The notes: generated by a model not told the origin, from the sequence alone. DNA of 64,000 nt from Enoplolaimus lenunculus (GCA_030248215.1 JASANG010001555.1:124001-188000); one strand, 5' to 3'. Shown: positions 48,567 through 60,175, counted from the stretch's first letter. A program made the numbers and translations.

Positions 48567-50438
48567 ATGAAGCCGTTTGAAATCAAATTATTTCGCATTT
48601 TGGTTCCATTTACGGTTATTATGTCACTTTGGGGCCCGCTGACGTCTTGGCGATTCCCACTTGTGATCTACGCTCATGGTGGAGCTGTATTTTTGGTCGT
48701 TTTTGCCGTATTCTTAGCGCTATACGCAGGGCCAATGATCGCATGTGAATACGCGATGGGAAGCTATCTTAAAGGTCCTGTTAAAATGTGTCGGGCAATC
48801 CCAATTTTAAGACCGCTGGCGTTAGCGACTCTGGCGTACATTGTGCTTGCGTTACCTTACTATGCAACGCTATGCAGCTATTCGATATCGTACTTGCATA
48901 CTTCGTTAACTGCGTTCGATGAAGCGTTTTTGAGTTGCGACAACGCGTGGAATACACCGAATTGTTCGACGCAACTTGGCGAACAACAAAAACTGGGCAT
49001 ATTTACACCGGCGGAACAGTATTATGCGAACAGTTTTCAAGATTTTCACGACGAACAGGGACAATATTTGTCGGCAAAGTTTCAAGAACATCTCGAAGGG
49101 CTGGATACTGAGAAAGCGGTGAGTCTGTTGTTATTTTGTGTTGCAATGGTACCGTTTTTTGTTTATATTCCGCTAAGTCTTTCGATCCTGGGAACGATTT
49201 GTTTTGTGGTTGCGTTTATTTTGTTGGCAGTATTGTCAGGGTATTGTATGAGCCTTCCGGGGTCAAGCTTGGGAATGTGGTACGGTTTCACTGGGCACAT
49301 TGATCCGGAGTCAGTGGCTCGAAGTGGGGCAGCTGCCCGGCACGACCCTACAGAAGCGACCGGTGCGTCAAATTCGTTAGTATTCGACGCAATGAGTTTC
49401 ATTGTATTCATGTGCCCGCTTGGCTTAGGAGTTATCCCAACGTTAACCAGCTACAAACGAGTGAATTGGTTCGGTTACGATATACCACCAATCATACTCG
49501 CGTTTTTTGGCCTCATCTGTTGGAATACGGCATTAGTTTGGTCGCTGGTAGGACACATCGCCCATTTGGAAGGCACTCAGCCATCTGAGTTCATCCGAAG
49601 CGGACCTGAGCTTGCGTTCATGATACTGCCAAACGCATTTGCGCATATCGATAATGGTCAAAAAGTTGCTTCAATTTATTACGGATATTTATTTTTGCTA
49701 TCACTTACGTCAGCGGCGCCGATGGTTGAAACGCTCAATTCAGGCATATACGCTCTCATTGAGTACTCTAATTATCAAATGGTTCATCGAAGCCCGAACA
49801 TGATGCGATTCAGCATTGCCCTGGTTACACTTGGTTATACGCTGGTTTTTGGGTTAATTTATTGCACTAAACAAGGGCATTCGGTGGTCGGATTGGTCGA
49901 TATGAACTTAATGTATTTAATTTGTTTTATAATCGCAGCTCAGCTGTTTGTTCTGGCGTTATTTTTCTTGTACAAAGTATTTTTGTACGCTAAACGTGCA
50001 CGAATTGCATTAAGTGACCGCAGGCGACGGCTATTTATTGCGCTTGCTGCGTTCATCTGTATATATGCAGTTGCAAATATTGCTCATGGAGTTCATATGT
50101 TGGTGCGATTTGTTGCGAAATACAACGAAACGCCGCCGTTGATTGCAGAAGTTCGGCATCGTTGGTTAATTGGATTTATTCCGTTCGGTTGCTGGCTCGT
50201 TGCGACACCGATTTTGGCTGGATTTATGTTGAAAAAAGCGTACGAATCAGGTGTGTCGTTGCTAAAAGCGTTGTTTTTGCCGTATGGTAAGACCGAAGTT
50301 GAAATTTATCAGCTCGCTAAATACGAACGTGGACCACGCAAAAAGCATTCGCTCGCTAAGCATCGACGACATCAAGAAAAATTGTTGAAAAATACCGATG
50401 AAACTGACCAAGGCGTTCAAGACAGTGAAGCAAAATAA
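48567..50438 (+). CDS. SLC6 (sodium:neurotransmitter symporter family) transporter, intronless
   Basis: A single 623-codon frame encodes a polytopic membrane protein of SLC6 length with about 12 hydrophobic segments. Family marks: WRFP at 28-31 followed by GG at 38-39 (TM1); GPMIACEYAMGSY at 55-67 (TM2); the extracellular loop pair C124/C133 in SCDNAWNTPNC with sequon N132; PLGLG at 284-288 (TM6); SGPELAFMILPNAFAHI at 345-361; and LTS at 380-382 (TM8). The usual G-N-x-W-R-F is L-T-S-W-R-F here, so the Asn that helps bind sodium and chloride is replaced by Thr. TM8 carries LTS, as in bacterial LeuT, not the LDS common in animals. The C-terminal tail is basic. The substrate cannot be predicted. 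A lack of introns is unusual for this family and for this locus. Confidence 0.88.
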   Translation: MKPFEIKLFRILVPFTVIMSLWGPLTSWRFPLVIYAHGGAVFLVVFAVFLALYAGPMIACEYAMGSYLKGPVKMCRAIPILRPLALATLAYIVLALPYYATLCSYSISYLHTSLTAFDEAFLSCDNAWNTPNCSTQLGEQQKLGIFTPAEQYYANSFQDFHDEQGQYLSAKFQEHLEGLDTEKAVSLLLFCVAMVPFFVYIPLSLSILGTICFVVAFILLAVLSGYCMSLPGSSLGMWYGFTGHIDPESVARSGAAARHDPTEATGASNSLVFDAMSFIVFMCPLGLGVIPTLTSYKRVNWFGYDIPPIILAFFGLICWNTALVWSLVGHIAHLEGTQPSEFIRSGPELAFMILPNAFAHIDNGQKVASIYYGYLFLLSLTSAAPMVETLNSGIYALIEYSNYQMVHRSPNMMRFSIALVTLGYTLVFGLIYCTKQGHSVVGLVDMNLMYLICFIIAAQLFVLALFFLYKVFLYAKRARIALSDRRRRLFIALAAFICIYAVANIAHGVHMLVRFVAKYNETPPLIAEVRHRWLIGFIPFGCWLVATPILAGFMLKKAYESGVSLLKALFLPYGKTEVEIYQLAKYERGPRKKHSLAKHRRHQEKLLKNTDETDQGVQDSEAK

Positions 50439-51692
50439 CGATCGTGAAAAAATGAGTTTATATGTTTGCAGGGCCTGAGTGTACGCCTCGAGAGGTCTCC
50501 TTTCTGCACGCCACCGAAGCTCCATAGTGGCGTAATTAGGGTTTTCGGAAAAGGGGCGTTGGAAATATTGGAATTAGAAATTTAAGTAGGTGGGAAGGAT
50601 AGAGATAAGACTAGTTGGGGGTTTAAGAGTGGAATGGTAAAATATTCATTAAGCTCCAGTGTGGTCCACCGAGGCCGCATGTCATCCACCGAGCGTTCTT
50701 TGTCGTTCTTAGCGGCCCTATTCGAGGGAAAAAGTAATTCAACTATTAATTTTGTACTACATAAATTTGTAGGTTTTAAAATGGTCAGAATTTAGACTAG
50801 ATTTCTGCAAGCGAGACCAAAACGTTTACTGAATTACTCGGCGAAAGGCCCCACGAGGAAGCGAGCCCGCCTCCAAAGGGGGGGGGGCAGGTGGTTCTAG
50901 CGTCGGCATTGTGTGTTTGTTTTTATATAAATTGGAAAGTAGATTTGGCTCTTGTACCATTTCTCCACTTGTGGTTAAAGTTTAATAAGCAACCACTTTG
51001 GCAAAAACTTAGTTTAGCAAAAGGCTTAGGCGGAGACGTCGGTATGTATTTTTCTAAACCTACGCCTAAATGGGGGTGAAATTGTACAAGAGCCGTAGAT
51101 TGTTTTTACATAGATTTCCTGAATTTTTCTAAGCGTATCTGATTTGACTTACGTTAAACCTAAATTTACACATAAATCTAGATTCGGTTTGCCTTTCCAG
51201 ACCCAAAAGTTCAACCTCTTCCGTTCAATGATAGCTATTGACTGTCCAACGAAATTCGACTTGCTACATTCATTTGTGGCTTTTAATTATTTTCATAAGA
51301 TTTTCTGTGTGAAATCGAAAAAATGACCAAAAAATAAAAAATGTATTAAGTTCTTATAGGCGTTCTAGGGTTTAAAGTTTCACAAAGGCTTCTTTAAGCC
51401 TAAGCCTAAACCTTTGCCTAAGTCTTTGGTACGTCTAAGTCTTTAACTCTGAGATAGCGTTTTCAACCTATTGTCGGTGGAAAGTATACAGGAGGCGAAA
51501 ATTATATACGTATTATTTTGCGACGCTCACCATAAAAAACAAAGTTTGACTGCGGAATTTGTTATCCCAGAACGTAAGTTTAACAGCGATTGACGGACAG
51601 CGCCGTTTGGGTGACGGACGGCGCAGTACGGGTAACGGATTATGCCACACGTCAAAAAAGTATAGTGCAACCCTCATATTAATAGCTTTGGT

Positions 51693-52095
51693 CAGGGTGC
51701 AACCGGAATTACAATTTACCGGAACCGGAATTTGAAAATTTTACCGGAACCGGAACCGGAACCGGAAAGTGAAAAATGCATTTCACCAAAAATTTCATTT
51801 TAATCTTATTTTTTGCTCTATTATTTGTGAAATAACCTTAGTCGAACATAGATATTTATTTTATTTGTTGTATTTTAGATTTTCGTCGTCGACTGAAGTG
51901 AAATCCACCATCAATGGCTTATATTCGGAATACAAGTGGCTTTCTAAAGAGATTCTTAAAGATTAGCAAAGTTAAAAAAACGGCCAAATTATAACACCGG
52001 AATTTTTAAATCCGGTAAAAATTTACCGGAACCGGAACCGGAACCGGAAGGTGAAAAAATGCCGGAACCGGAACCGGAATTCCGGTTGCACCCTG
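51693..52095. mobile_element. hAT-type MITE (family A), intact copy
   Basis: The ends are CAGGGTGCAACCGGAATTAC and AATTCCGGTTGCACCCTG, with the exact 8-bp target duplication GCTTTGGT (51685-51692 and 52096-52103). Its sequence is nearly identical to the reverse complement of 451-847, differing mainly in the number of CCGGAA hexamers. This indicates recent movement of this subfamily. Confidence 0.92.
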
Positions 52096-52439
52096 GCTTT
52101 GGTCAACTGTAGTTTAGAACGTTGTCGTTTGGTTATTGGTGGTTATATTTACTGCTATTTTGTTTCACTATTTTTGTTTCAAATAAGTATTTATCGTTTC
52201 GTCATAGTTCAAAGCGTATATATTAACGCGGTAAGCTTTAGTAGCCATTTAACTGTACTATGAAAATAAGAGTTTTGCCAGGATTTCATTTCTTGAGGAG
52301 ATAACTGTAAGTATAGCAAGCGAAACTTTTTTATGGAACTTTAAGATCCAGTATAGTATATTGTAAACCCTTTTAAAATTATTTTTCTGTTTCCACATAT
52401 TCGAAGAGGTGATAGTAGGGCACGGCTTAGCCTAGCGTA

Positions 52440-52876
52440 CTGTAGTGACCCAAACAAAAGGGGGATAATAAGAGGCGGTCCCCTTTTTGAATCCCAATCA
52501 ATAGGAGTCCGTATCCCTAATAAGAGTCTGTTAGTGGATAGGGTCGCTAAACCCTGACTATAGTCTATAAATGTCAATTGTCCATAATATCAGTGCATAA
52601 ATAACACCACGCCCAAATAAAGTTGAGTTCAAAACATTAAATCATACATAAGTTTTGAAAGTAAATTTCTAAGTATAACCTTGCATTAGCGCTATACAAA
52701 TACATACAAGACAAATAAACGTTTAACTCAACGGATAATTGCCGTACCGGATATATATCAGTAAGGAAGGGCGGCGGAGGCGGGTTAAAAATAAATGTCA
52801 GTAACTGGATAATAGCGGGCGCCCTCTAGAGAGGCGAAATAAATATCAGTCCACTCTTTTACTCGGGTCACTACAG
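52440..52876. mobile_element. Mariner-type MITE (family M), full length
   Basis: The ends CTGTAGTGACCC and GGGTCACTACAG are perfect inverted repeats, flanked by TA (52438-52439 and 52877-52878). The interior matches 38381. This copy defines the family's ends most clearly. Confidence 0.88.
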
Positions 52877-53853
52877 TACAGGTGCAGCGTGTCAGAAATG
52901 TACTTTAAAAAGACCGTTCGCTCAGTCTTACAGAAACGTCCTTGTTCTGTAGCTGCTTGGTGAAATGAGTATTGAAAGGTAAACATTGTGTTGCGCCAGG
53001 TTTTGTTCTAGCTCAAGTTATTCAAGGTTAATAAAGCCTACGGCAGCATATAAATGCAATATTTAATGCTTATTGCAGCGATATAGGTTGCTGTGCTGCT
53101 GTAGACCGGCATAAAAATTGTTAATTTCTGTGTAATGTTTAGATGTTACTTCTTCGCTGAAACTTGTAACCTTTATTTTTGATTTTTATCTTGTTTTTCA
53201 TACGTTATTATTGATTTGCGTATACTTCTTGTAAATAAACCAAAAATTTATGCAAAAATTTACTCAAAAATTGAATTTGATACTCTGTATACATTAAATA
53301 CGGCACCAACTGCAAATTACTCCTTTAATGATGGCAAATTAAATTAAAGGTTAATCTCTATGGTATCGTTTCTTAAAAGGGAACTTCTCCCGCTCCTGTG
53401 ATCCGTACTATTATTTGTTTCCAGGTTCAGCTATTTGAACAACACATACTTTTAGCTTATACCAGGCGTTTTCTACGGTTTAAGTATTCACTTCAGGAAT
53501 ATTATACAACCGTTTTCTACGGTTTAAGTTGATTACTGTTAGGAATATATCTTTAAGACTTGAGTGTAGTGCTACGAATAGGTAGCATTATACTTTGAGT
53601 AAAGAATCAAATTCTGTACTTAGCTTCATTTTTGGTACAGAAATCATCTACGCGATCTAACCAGGGTAGTTGACGTTTGTTTATGAACTAATTAGTAATT
53701 TCGGACCATGATCTGTTAAAGGATTCTATTACAGAAATAAGATTCCTACTAGTCAGGCCCAAAATGAAGACCCCGAACTCTTAGTACCTCCACCCGCCCA
53801 TTTCGGGTCAGTAGGTTCTCAACCGCGAAATTCTGGATCCGTCGCTGTATCAA

Positions 53854-54103
53854 ACACGGTGCAACCGGAATTCCGGTTCCGGTAGAGAAATCCAATATTT
53901 TTCACTATCCGACTAAGGTTTTGGCGTTGTAACTGGTATGTTTACAGCATTAAAAGCGATAAAATAGCATTAAAAATGAATTTTTAGGAAACAAGTATTT
54001 TTATTTTCCGGTTCCGGGTTCCGGTATTTTTTTAACTTTCCGGTTCCGGTATTTTTTTTAACTCCGGCTCCGGTTCGGTATTTTATAATTCCGTTGCACT
54101 CTG
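53854..54103. mobile_element. hAT-type MITE (family A, variant subfamily), internally deleted
   Basis: The ends are CACGGTGCAACCGGAATTCC and AATTCCGTTGCACTCTG. The interior matches the 39402 copy but about 170 bp are missing. No clean target duplication is seen next to the ends. Confidence 0.7.
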
Positions 54104-54281
54104 CAAAACATTATCAAAAGTTGTTAAGAAATAAAATTTAAAACTGTCAAAATTGAAGTTCTGATAAGAATTTTTGTTTTAAATTTCAACAAATGGTAAA
54201 TCCTCTCAAACTGGTGTGGTTTAGACGAATGAGTTCAATACAGACCGATATAAACACGGTGTATGTGACACGCAAGGGCGT

Positions 54282-57200
54282 ATGGCTAATATTTCAAATG
54301 TTGGACGTATGATACAAAAAATCGGGGAAAAATTAGGTGGCGCGCAGAAAACAAGCTACGATGCTAGTTTTGACGCTCAGGTTAGAACTATTCAGTTTGG
54401 GGCCCAGTGTTGCTTGGAATCAGCAGTACAATGATGTTTTATGTTGTCGTTTCGATGTATTTGAATTTGACTGACGATATTCCGAGAAGAAAAATTGTTC
54501 CGAGTTTCGTACTTTAGTTTTTTCTCACGCTAGCATTGTAGGAGTGCCACCCCCAAGCCTACACTTTATACTAAAAGCGCCAAGGACACTATCACAGGCA
54601 CTTCAATTTAGGTACTTTACTCTAATTTAAGAGCTGTTAAGTGTAGGGGCGGAACAGTATTATAAGCATATTCCTAAACCTAAGCCTAAGGCTAAGCCCT
54701 AGATTTAGCCCAAGGGTCGTTTGGTACTTAACCTGTGTTAAAACTAAAGCCTATTTTTAAAGCCTAAGCCAAAGCCTGTGCCATTTACTGTCTAATCTAT
54801 GCTTAACCAAAGCCTAAGCCTGCTCCAAAAGCCTAAACCTAAGCCTATGCCTAAACCCAAACCAAATCCTAAACCAAAGCCTAAGATTTAGCCTGATGAT
54901 CATTTACGATTTCATCTATGTTTTACCAACTGAACACGACACTAGCTTCTACGCCGCTTCGTGAATCGAGTATAAAGCGCAAAGTCTGCATCAACCAATA
55001 AACTGCCAAGATGAAACAATAATGAATATTTGTAATGCCTCTTTAGTTTGAATCATTACAGATCCGAGCTGCTGAAGTCACTAAAGAACATGTGGAAAAA
55101 TTAATCGAAAAACTTGAGTTGGTACTTCAACCAGATCCTGCAGTGCGAGTAGAGGCGCTTTGTCCAGAAGGCACGACTAAATTGGAAGATTTTGCTTCTG
55201 TATGCTTGCGGGTTAATTGTTAGTCAAAGTATAAAAAATTTGGCCTAAAATGCAGTTAACATTATGGTTTTGGCTAAAGCACTACCTTATATCCAGTTTG
55301 AATTACTCTGAAACTCTGTTTTCTACCATTCTGTAGAGTGAAACTTTCTCTTGATCAAATAAGCAGGGTTTGGCACCGGAAAAACTAACGGAAAACACGG
55401 TACGAGTTTCGTTGAATTGCCAGACGCACTGATTTACTGAATTTTGTAATACCTACCTGTTTGATTGAATATACCTGATGTTTGTCACAAAGGGTTAAAG
55501 TGATTTCTGTACATATATATTTTAATTAGGTTGTTTTGATTTGCTTCAGTATTCCCAACTGTGTAACACGTTAATTTTGAACTACACATCTGATTTCCGT
55601 GTGACAATAAACCTATAAATCATGCCAGCAGATTTTTTTGTCCAACTCAGATCCACAAATTTCTAACTAGTTGGCTGGAACACAGATGCCGTTTTTGGAC
55701 TTAGACATCTGACCTTTTGAAGTATGCACGCTATGCTTATCATGGTGTTATAAAATGCTGATGTCGGTATCACTTGAAATTAACTTTATCTCGAGTGTGA
55801 ACATATTAGCGTAAAACGAAAAGACAATTTCACGAGTTCGGATATCTTTAAACACACCATTCACGTTTCAAACGTCGTTTTTTAAATTTTGTAAGCTGAG
55901 AAAATAAATGAATCGCTAGTGTAGAAAAACGTTATTAATATTAAAACCAATGTTACTTTAAGGGGCGTAACAGTAGATTAAGCGCATTCCTAAGCCTAAG
56001 CCTAAGACTAAGCGTTGTTAGAATGTATTCCTGAGCCTAAGCCTAAGCCAAAAATGGAATCGAATCCAAACTTACTTTGATACACCCACCAAAAACCTGG
56101 ACGGCCCTTAAAGTAACGTGCCAATATTAACGTAAAGGCTTTGTAACGTTTGCCAAAATGCTATTTTAGCATCAATACATACGGATATTTCAAAATGCGA
56201 CAAGCATTTTTATATTTGACAAGATTCATTTAGCTAGCTTTGATGTAAGAATTGTGATTGAAACTGTAACTTCGCGGTGATATTAACTAAATCACAGCTT
56301 AACCCTTTCTCACATGAATATTTTCTATTTCCCCTGACACCTACTTTTATGCTAGATTTCGAACTCCAGTGACTGGAGTGGGACGCGTATACCATCACCA
56401 CTCAGTTATAGGAGCTTGACGCTCGAGCCCGAGGTGGCTCTCACGTCTTGTGGTGATTTAGTACTATGTATACGTGTTGCAATTGTTAAACACGGTGCGA
56501 TATATATTATTTAACGTATATACACTGCGCTGAGTTGCCTATAGGCAACTCAATGTGAGAAGTGGTTAAATCAGTTATAATATTATTGCGTTTGACGGTA
56601 AACCAATGAAAATTTAGAAAGAAGCATGAACCAATGAAATTTGACACAACATTTTCAGCTTTGCACATCCATGTCAACCAAACTGAGCGACGCTACACAA
56701 TTGAGCGTGTCACTGCAACACTTATCGGATGGAGAAATGAAACTGGCCAGCGAAGATCGTAGTTTTATTCGCAAAACTGAATATTATGTTTTGAAAGAAC
56801 TACAACGATTTTTGGAAGAGGAATGGAGAGCGTTAGTTGCGGTGAGAAAGTTTATAAGCTTTGCCGATGGCTGTCACCCGACTACTTTCCTAGAAACGGT
56901 CTCGGCCGTCTCGAGGACTTCGACAAAATTAGTCAGCCATGGTTGTTCAAAAATTTTGCGCCATATTAAACCACACCGTTATGTACACCTATTTGGCTTC
57001 TCAGTTTTTTCGCTCGCGAGCTTTCTTTCCCCTTATATACGGGGCCTCAGCTTATGTAGCCTCCTGTTTTTGGATTGGCTGCTGTGTCCATTGATGATAC
57101 TTTGTACGGAAATCCATATCACAGACTGGGGACAGTTTTGGCTACGTAAGATTTTTGCACGGTTATGCAATGCAAACTGTCCTAATTGTTGCGTTTGTCA

Positions 57201-58415
57201 AGAGCTGAGAACTGAGTAATATGTTTTTGTGTTGTCACAGACAACTGGTAGGGTGTACAGGTTAAGCTCTTGTTCTGGTAATACCTACTTTCAACTCTGA
57301 CGTCTTAAAGGGAATACTTAATTTACCGTCTTCCTGCGACCGGTTCAAGGGGCTGTTTGTTGTATCAATATTTAGGTTATTTATAATAATAGTTTTAGGA
57401 ACGGAAAGTACTGGAACAGAAAAGGCTTGACATGGACGCAGTAAAGAATGCAATACGTAACGCACGCAAAAGAGATGATGTCGAGCGACTCGAATTTAAA
57501 CTGAAAGATACAACCGCTGCGTTTGAAACGCAGGTACTGAACCAACTTTTATTGGTGATTTAATGTGCGTTATCGGCCAATGTAAGATTAGGGACGGAAT
57601 GTTTTTCTATTTGACTGCCGCAAATTAAGCTTAAGCTTTAGATGGACTTTTTGCTTGGGCTCAGGCTTAGGTGTAAAAGCTCATTGTAATGCGTAGGCTG
57701 AGGCGCAGGCTTAGGAATATCTTTAATCTACTGTTTACGGCCCTGTTCGGGCTGCGTTATCTATGAAACTATCGGAAACTTTCGAAAATGGTTGTGGAAG
57801 TGAACAAGAGCTAAAAAAGGCCATAAGGGACACTAATTTTGATGTTTGAAATTTGAAACGTTCAAACTTCTTCTAATGCATTGAAAATTAATGTAGAAAA
57901 TAGGTATGTTTAAAATGACTGCTCAAGCGTACTATACAATAAACCAGCATATCTTTCTATGCTTACATGTAAGGGCCCATGTAAAGTTCAGGGGTAGAAC
58001 GTTTTATTGTGGGACTGTAATAAAGTACTTAAGTTTAATTTTTAGACTAATTTTTTTTTGCTTAGGCTTCGGTATAAAGCTCATTCTAACGTTCAAGCTT
58101 AGGCTTATTCTTAGGCTTAAGCTTGGGAATATGCTTATACTACTGTTACGGCAATATTCTATTCATGGTAATATCCACGGAAGATTTTTCTAGCACTGTT
58201 GTAAAATTGACGCGTGCCTGTGTAGTTGCACCAGTGTTTGCATTATTTTTCAGGCTGAAGTTGTCAAAAGTCTCCTGGACAAGTTTCCTGATCATCATGA
58301 AAAAATTCGACTACGATTGCGTGATTTTTTAAAAGCACAACTTAGTTATTATAGCAGAGGACATGAAATATTGACTTTAACGCTTAAAAATTTCTCAGCT
58401 CCTGTACCTACGTGA
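54282..58415 (+). CDS. Endophilin-like BAR-domain protein, no SH3
   Basis: Five exons, all phase 0: 54282-54380, 55062-55199, 56659-56841, 57399-57533 and 58254-58415 (TGA), giving 238 residues. Endophilins bend and tubulate membranes during vesicle and autophagosome formation. The match is to the endophilin-B branch: GEKLGGAQKT (helix 0/1 start), LVLQPDPAVRVEAL, ERKVLEQKRLDMDAVKNAI and FLKAQLSYYSRG. These align in order with the BAR domain of SH3GLB proteins (C. elegans ERP-1). The family normally ends in an SH3 domain. Here the frame stops at the end of the BAR and no SH3-like exon is seen in the remaining 5.6 kb. The final codons contain a GTACCT that could be an alternative donor to an exon outside the window. 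Confidence 0.82.
54381..58253 (+). other. Introns of the endophilin-like gene
   Basis: The four introns are 681, 1459, 557 and 720 bp. They carry TTAGGC-type tracts (54664-54895, 55980-56052, 57640-57720, 58065-58135) that sit inside dispersed repeat copies with CAGGGGCGTAACAG-like ends. No other coding sequence was recognised. The open frame running past 56841 is retained intron. Confidence 0.6.
54664..54895. repeat. Degenerate interstitial TTAGGC tract
   Basis: Some two dozen CCTAAG/CCTAAA units (reverse complement of TTAGGC) are mixed with variants across 230 bp. The tract is preceded by GGGGCGGAACAGTATTATAA, a motif seen at the start of similar tracts at 7550, 14995 and 55960. So it belongs to a dispersed element and is not a chromosome end. 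Confidence 0.75.
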
Positions 58416-58641
58416 ATAAAAGCGTTTGTTTGTTGTTTATTAAATTGTGGGATTCGCTATACTTGCAGCACGCAACTGTCTGGCGCCGCGTTCCATGGTG
58501 ATAAAATTAGCAATAATTGTTTTATGCGCGACGCCTGTCACATTCTGTCACTTCTATCATAGACACAGACGTATTTGTTTTTGCTTACTGCTCGAAACAA
58601 AGTAAAAACGCAAATTTACAGCGTTCTGTTGAATGGATCAC
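58416..58641. other. Short spacer after endophilin gene
   Basis: No feature recognised apart from the AATAAA at 58415-58420, which overlaps the stop codon. The tandem array begins at 58642. Confidence 0.5.
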
Positions 58642-59812
58642 AGCGGTTATGGATTTCAATTTATTTCGTAGAACAGCAATTGACACTCTATATAATTTTT
58701 GTCGAGATGCTGTTGGGGGGGCAAGGCAGGATTCCCCCCATGAATCCGCCACTGGCGAACAGACTCCGTAAACTCTAATTACAGTCCATAAATGTCAATT
58801 ATCCCTAATTGTAGTGCATAAAGGACTCCAGGCCCAAATAAATTGAATTCGAAACTTTAAAGCGTACTTCAAATTTGAAAGTACATTCCGAAGTATAACC
58901 TTGCATTATGGCTCAAGCTACTGACACAAGACAAATAAACGTTTAATTCAGCGATAGTTGCAGTACCGGAAATATTACAGTAACGAAGGATGGCGGAGTG
59001 TGGATTAAAAATAAACCAGTCGTAGTGGGACTACATTTATTGAGCGAAGCTCGAACACACGTAAGCAATTAAGGCAATATGCAAATTAGTTATTAGCTAA
59101 CTATTCATTTATCGGTTTTGGAGGTTTGTAAGCAATTTTCTCAGATTCCTCGCACCCAAACACCCTTCAGCCACCCTATAATTTTTGGAATAATTTAAAA
59201 AGTCCTAATTTTTCTTGTCAATTAAGCTAATATGCAAATTAACTCTTAGCTAACTATTCAATTATCGGTGTTGGAGGTTTGTAAACAATTTATTCAGATT
59301 CCCTCGCACCCAATATCTTCAGTGAACCCTAAAAATTACTGAAATAATTTAAAAAGTCATAGTTTTGCCTTGTTAATTAAGCTAATATGCAAATTAGGTA
59401 TTAGCTAACTATTCAATTATCGGGTTTGGATGTTTGCAAACTATTTATTCAAATTCCATGCACCTAAAAACCCTTTAGTGCTGAAATTATATTGCTTTTA
59501 ACCTTAATAATTAGTGAAATATTGTAAAAAGTCCTAATTTAGGCTTATAACCTATACTAATATGCAAATTATCTATTAGCTAACTGCTCAATCATCGGTT
59601 TTGGAGGTTTGTAAACAGTGTACACAGATTCCTCGCACCGAAAACCCTGTAATGCTAAAATTAGATTGCTTCTAAACTGTAATAATTAGTGAAATATTGT
59701 GGAAAGTCCTAATTTAGGCTTAATTAATTATGCAAATTAGCCTGTAGCTACTAAACGGCTTGCAATTTTAAATAGGAGTCCGTACCCTTAATAAGAGTCC
59801 GTTAGCGAACAG

Positions 59813-60175
59813 CAGTGGCAGATCCAGGATCTCAAAATGGGGGGCAAAATTTCACAGGTGCTAAACTTATTTTTGACCCACCCACAAACCACGAACTTTT
59901 GCCATAAAATTGACTTCCTTACGTTCGTTCAATTATTTAAAGGCTCGGATTCGGAAGCCAATTCAGTTTTGAAAAAGCAAAATCCAGTCAGCTTCAGCAA
60001 TATCCGTTTCTGTTTTGAATGAGTTGGAACTGCTTGCTATTTTCGGAAAATGTTTTAGCATTAGCGGTTATGGATTTCAATTTATTTCGTAGAACAGCAA
60101 TTGACACTCTATATAATTTTTGTCGAGATGCTGTTGGGGGGGGCAAGGCAGGATTCCCCCATGAATCCGCCACTG
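59813..60175. mobile_element. hAT-type MITE (family B) within the array
   Basis: The ends are CAGTGGCAGATCCAGG and GAATCCGCCACTG, with the exact 8-bp target duplication GCGAACAG (59805-59812 and 60176-60183). The interior is 363 bp with no transposase. It sits inside the mariner-type MITE, between GAGTCCGTTA and ACTCCGTAAA. The same insertion is repeated at 61235-61596, and its right part is present at 58642-58754. Confidence 0.88.

Larger units (their letters stand above)
50439..54281. other. Intergenic region between SLC6 and endophilin genes
   Basis: Contains TTAGGC-bearing repeats (about 50995-51095 and 51360-51440), a hAT MITE (51693), a mariner-type MITE (52440) and another hAT MITE (53854). 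An imperfect direct repeat of GTTTTCTACGGTTTAAGT occurs near 53468 and 53513. No gene was recognised. Confidence 0.55.

Noticed and set aside
54664-54895. A chromosome end or ancient telomere fusion
   Set aside because: The tract is short, degenerate and sits in an intron, with the same flanks as other dispersed copies.
56842-57219. Extension of the endophilin open frame past 56841
   Set aside because: GTGAGA follows GCG at the expected BAR boundary and the next exon continues the alignment in phase. The extension is retained intron.
59837-60022. Identical 61-codon frames here and at 61259-61444
   Set aside because: They are interior sequence of the family B hAT MITE, duplicated by the tandem array.
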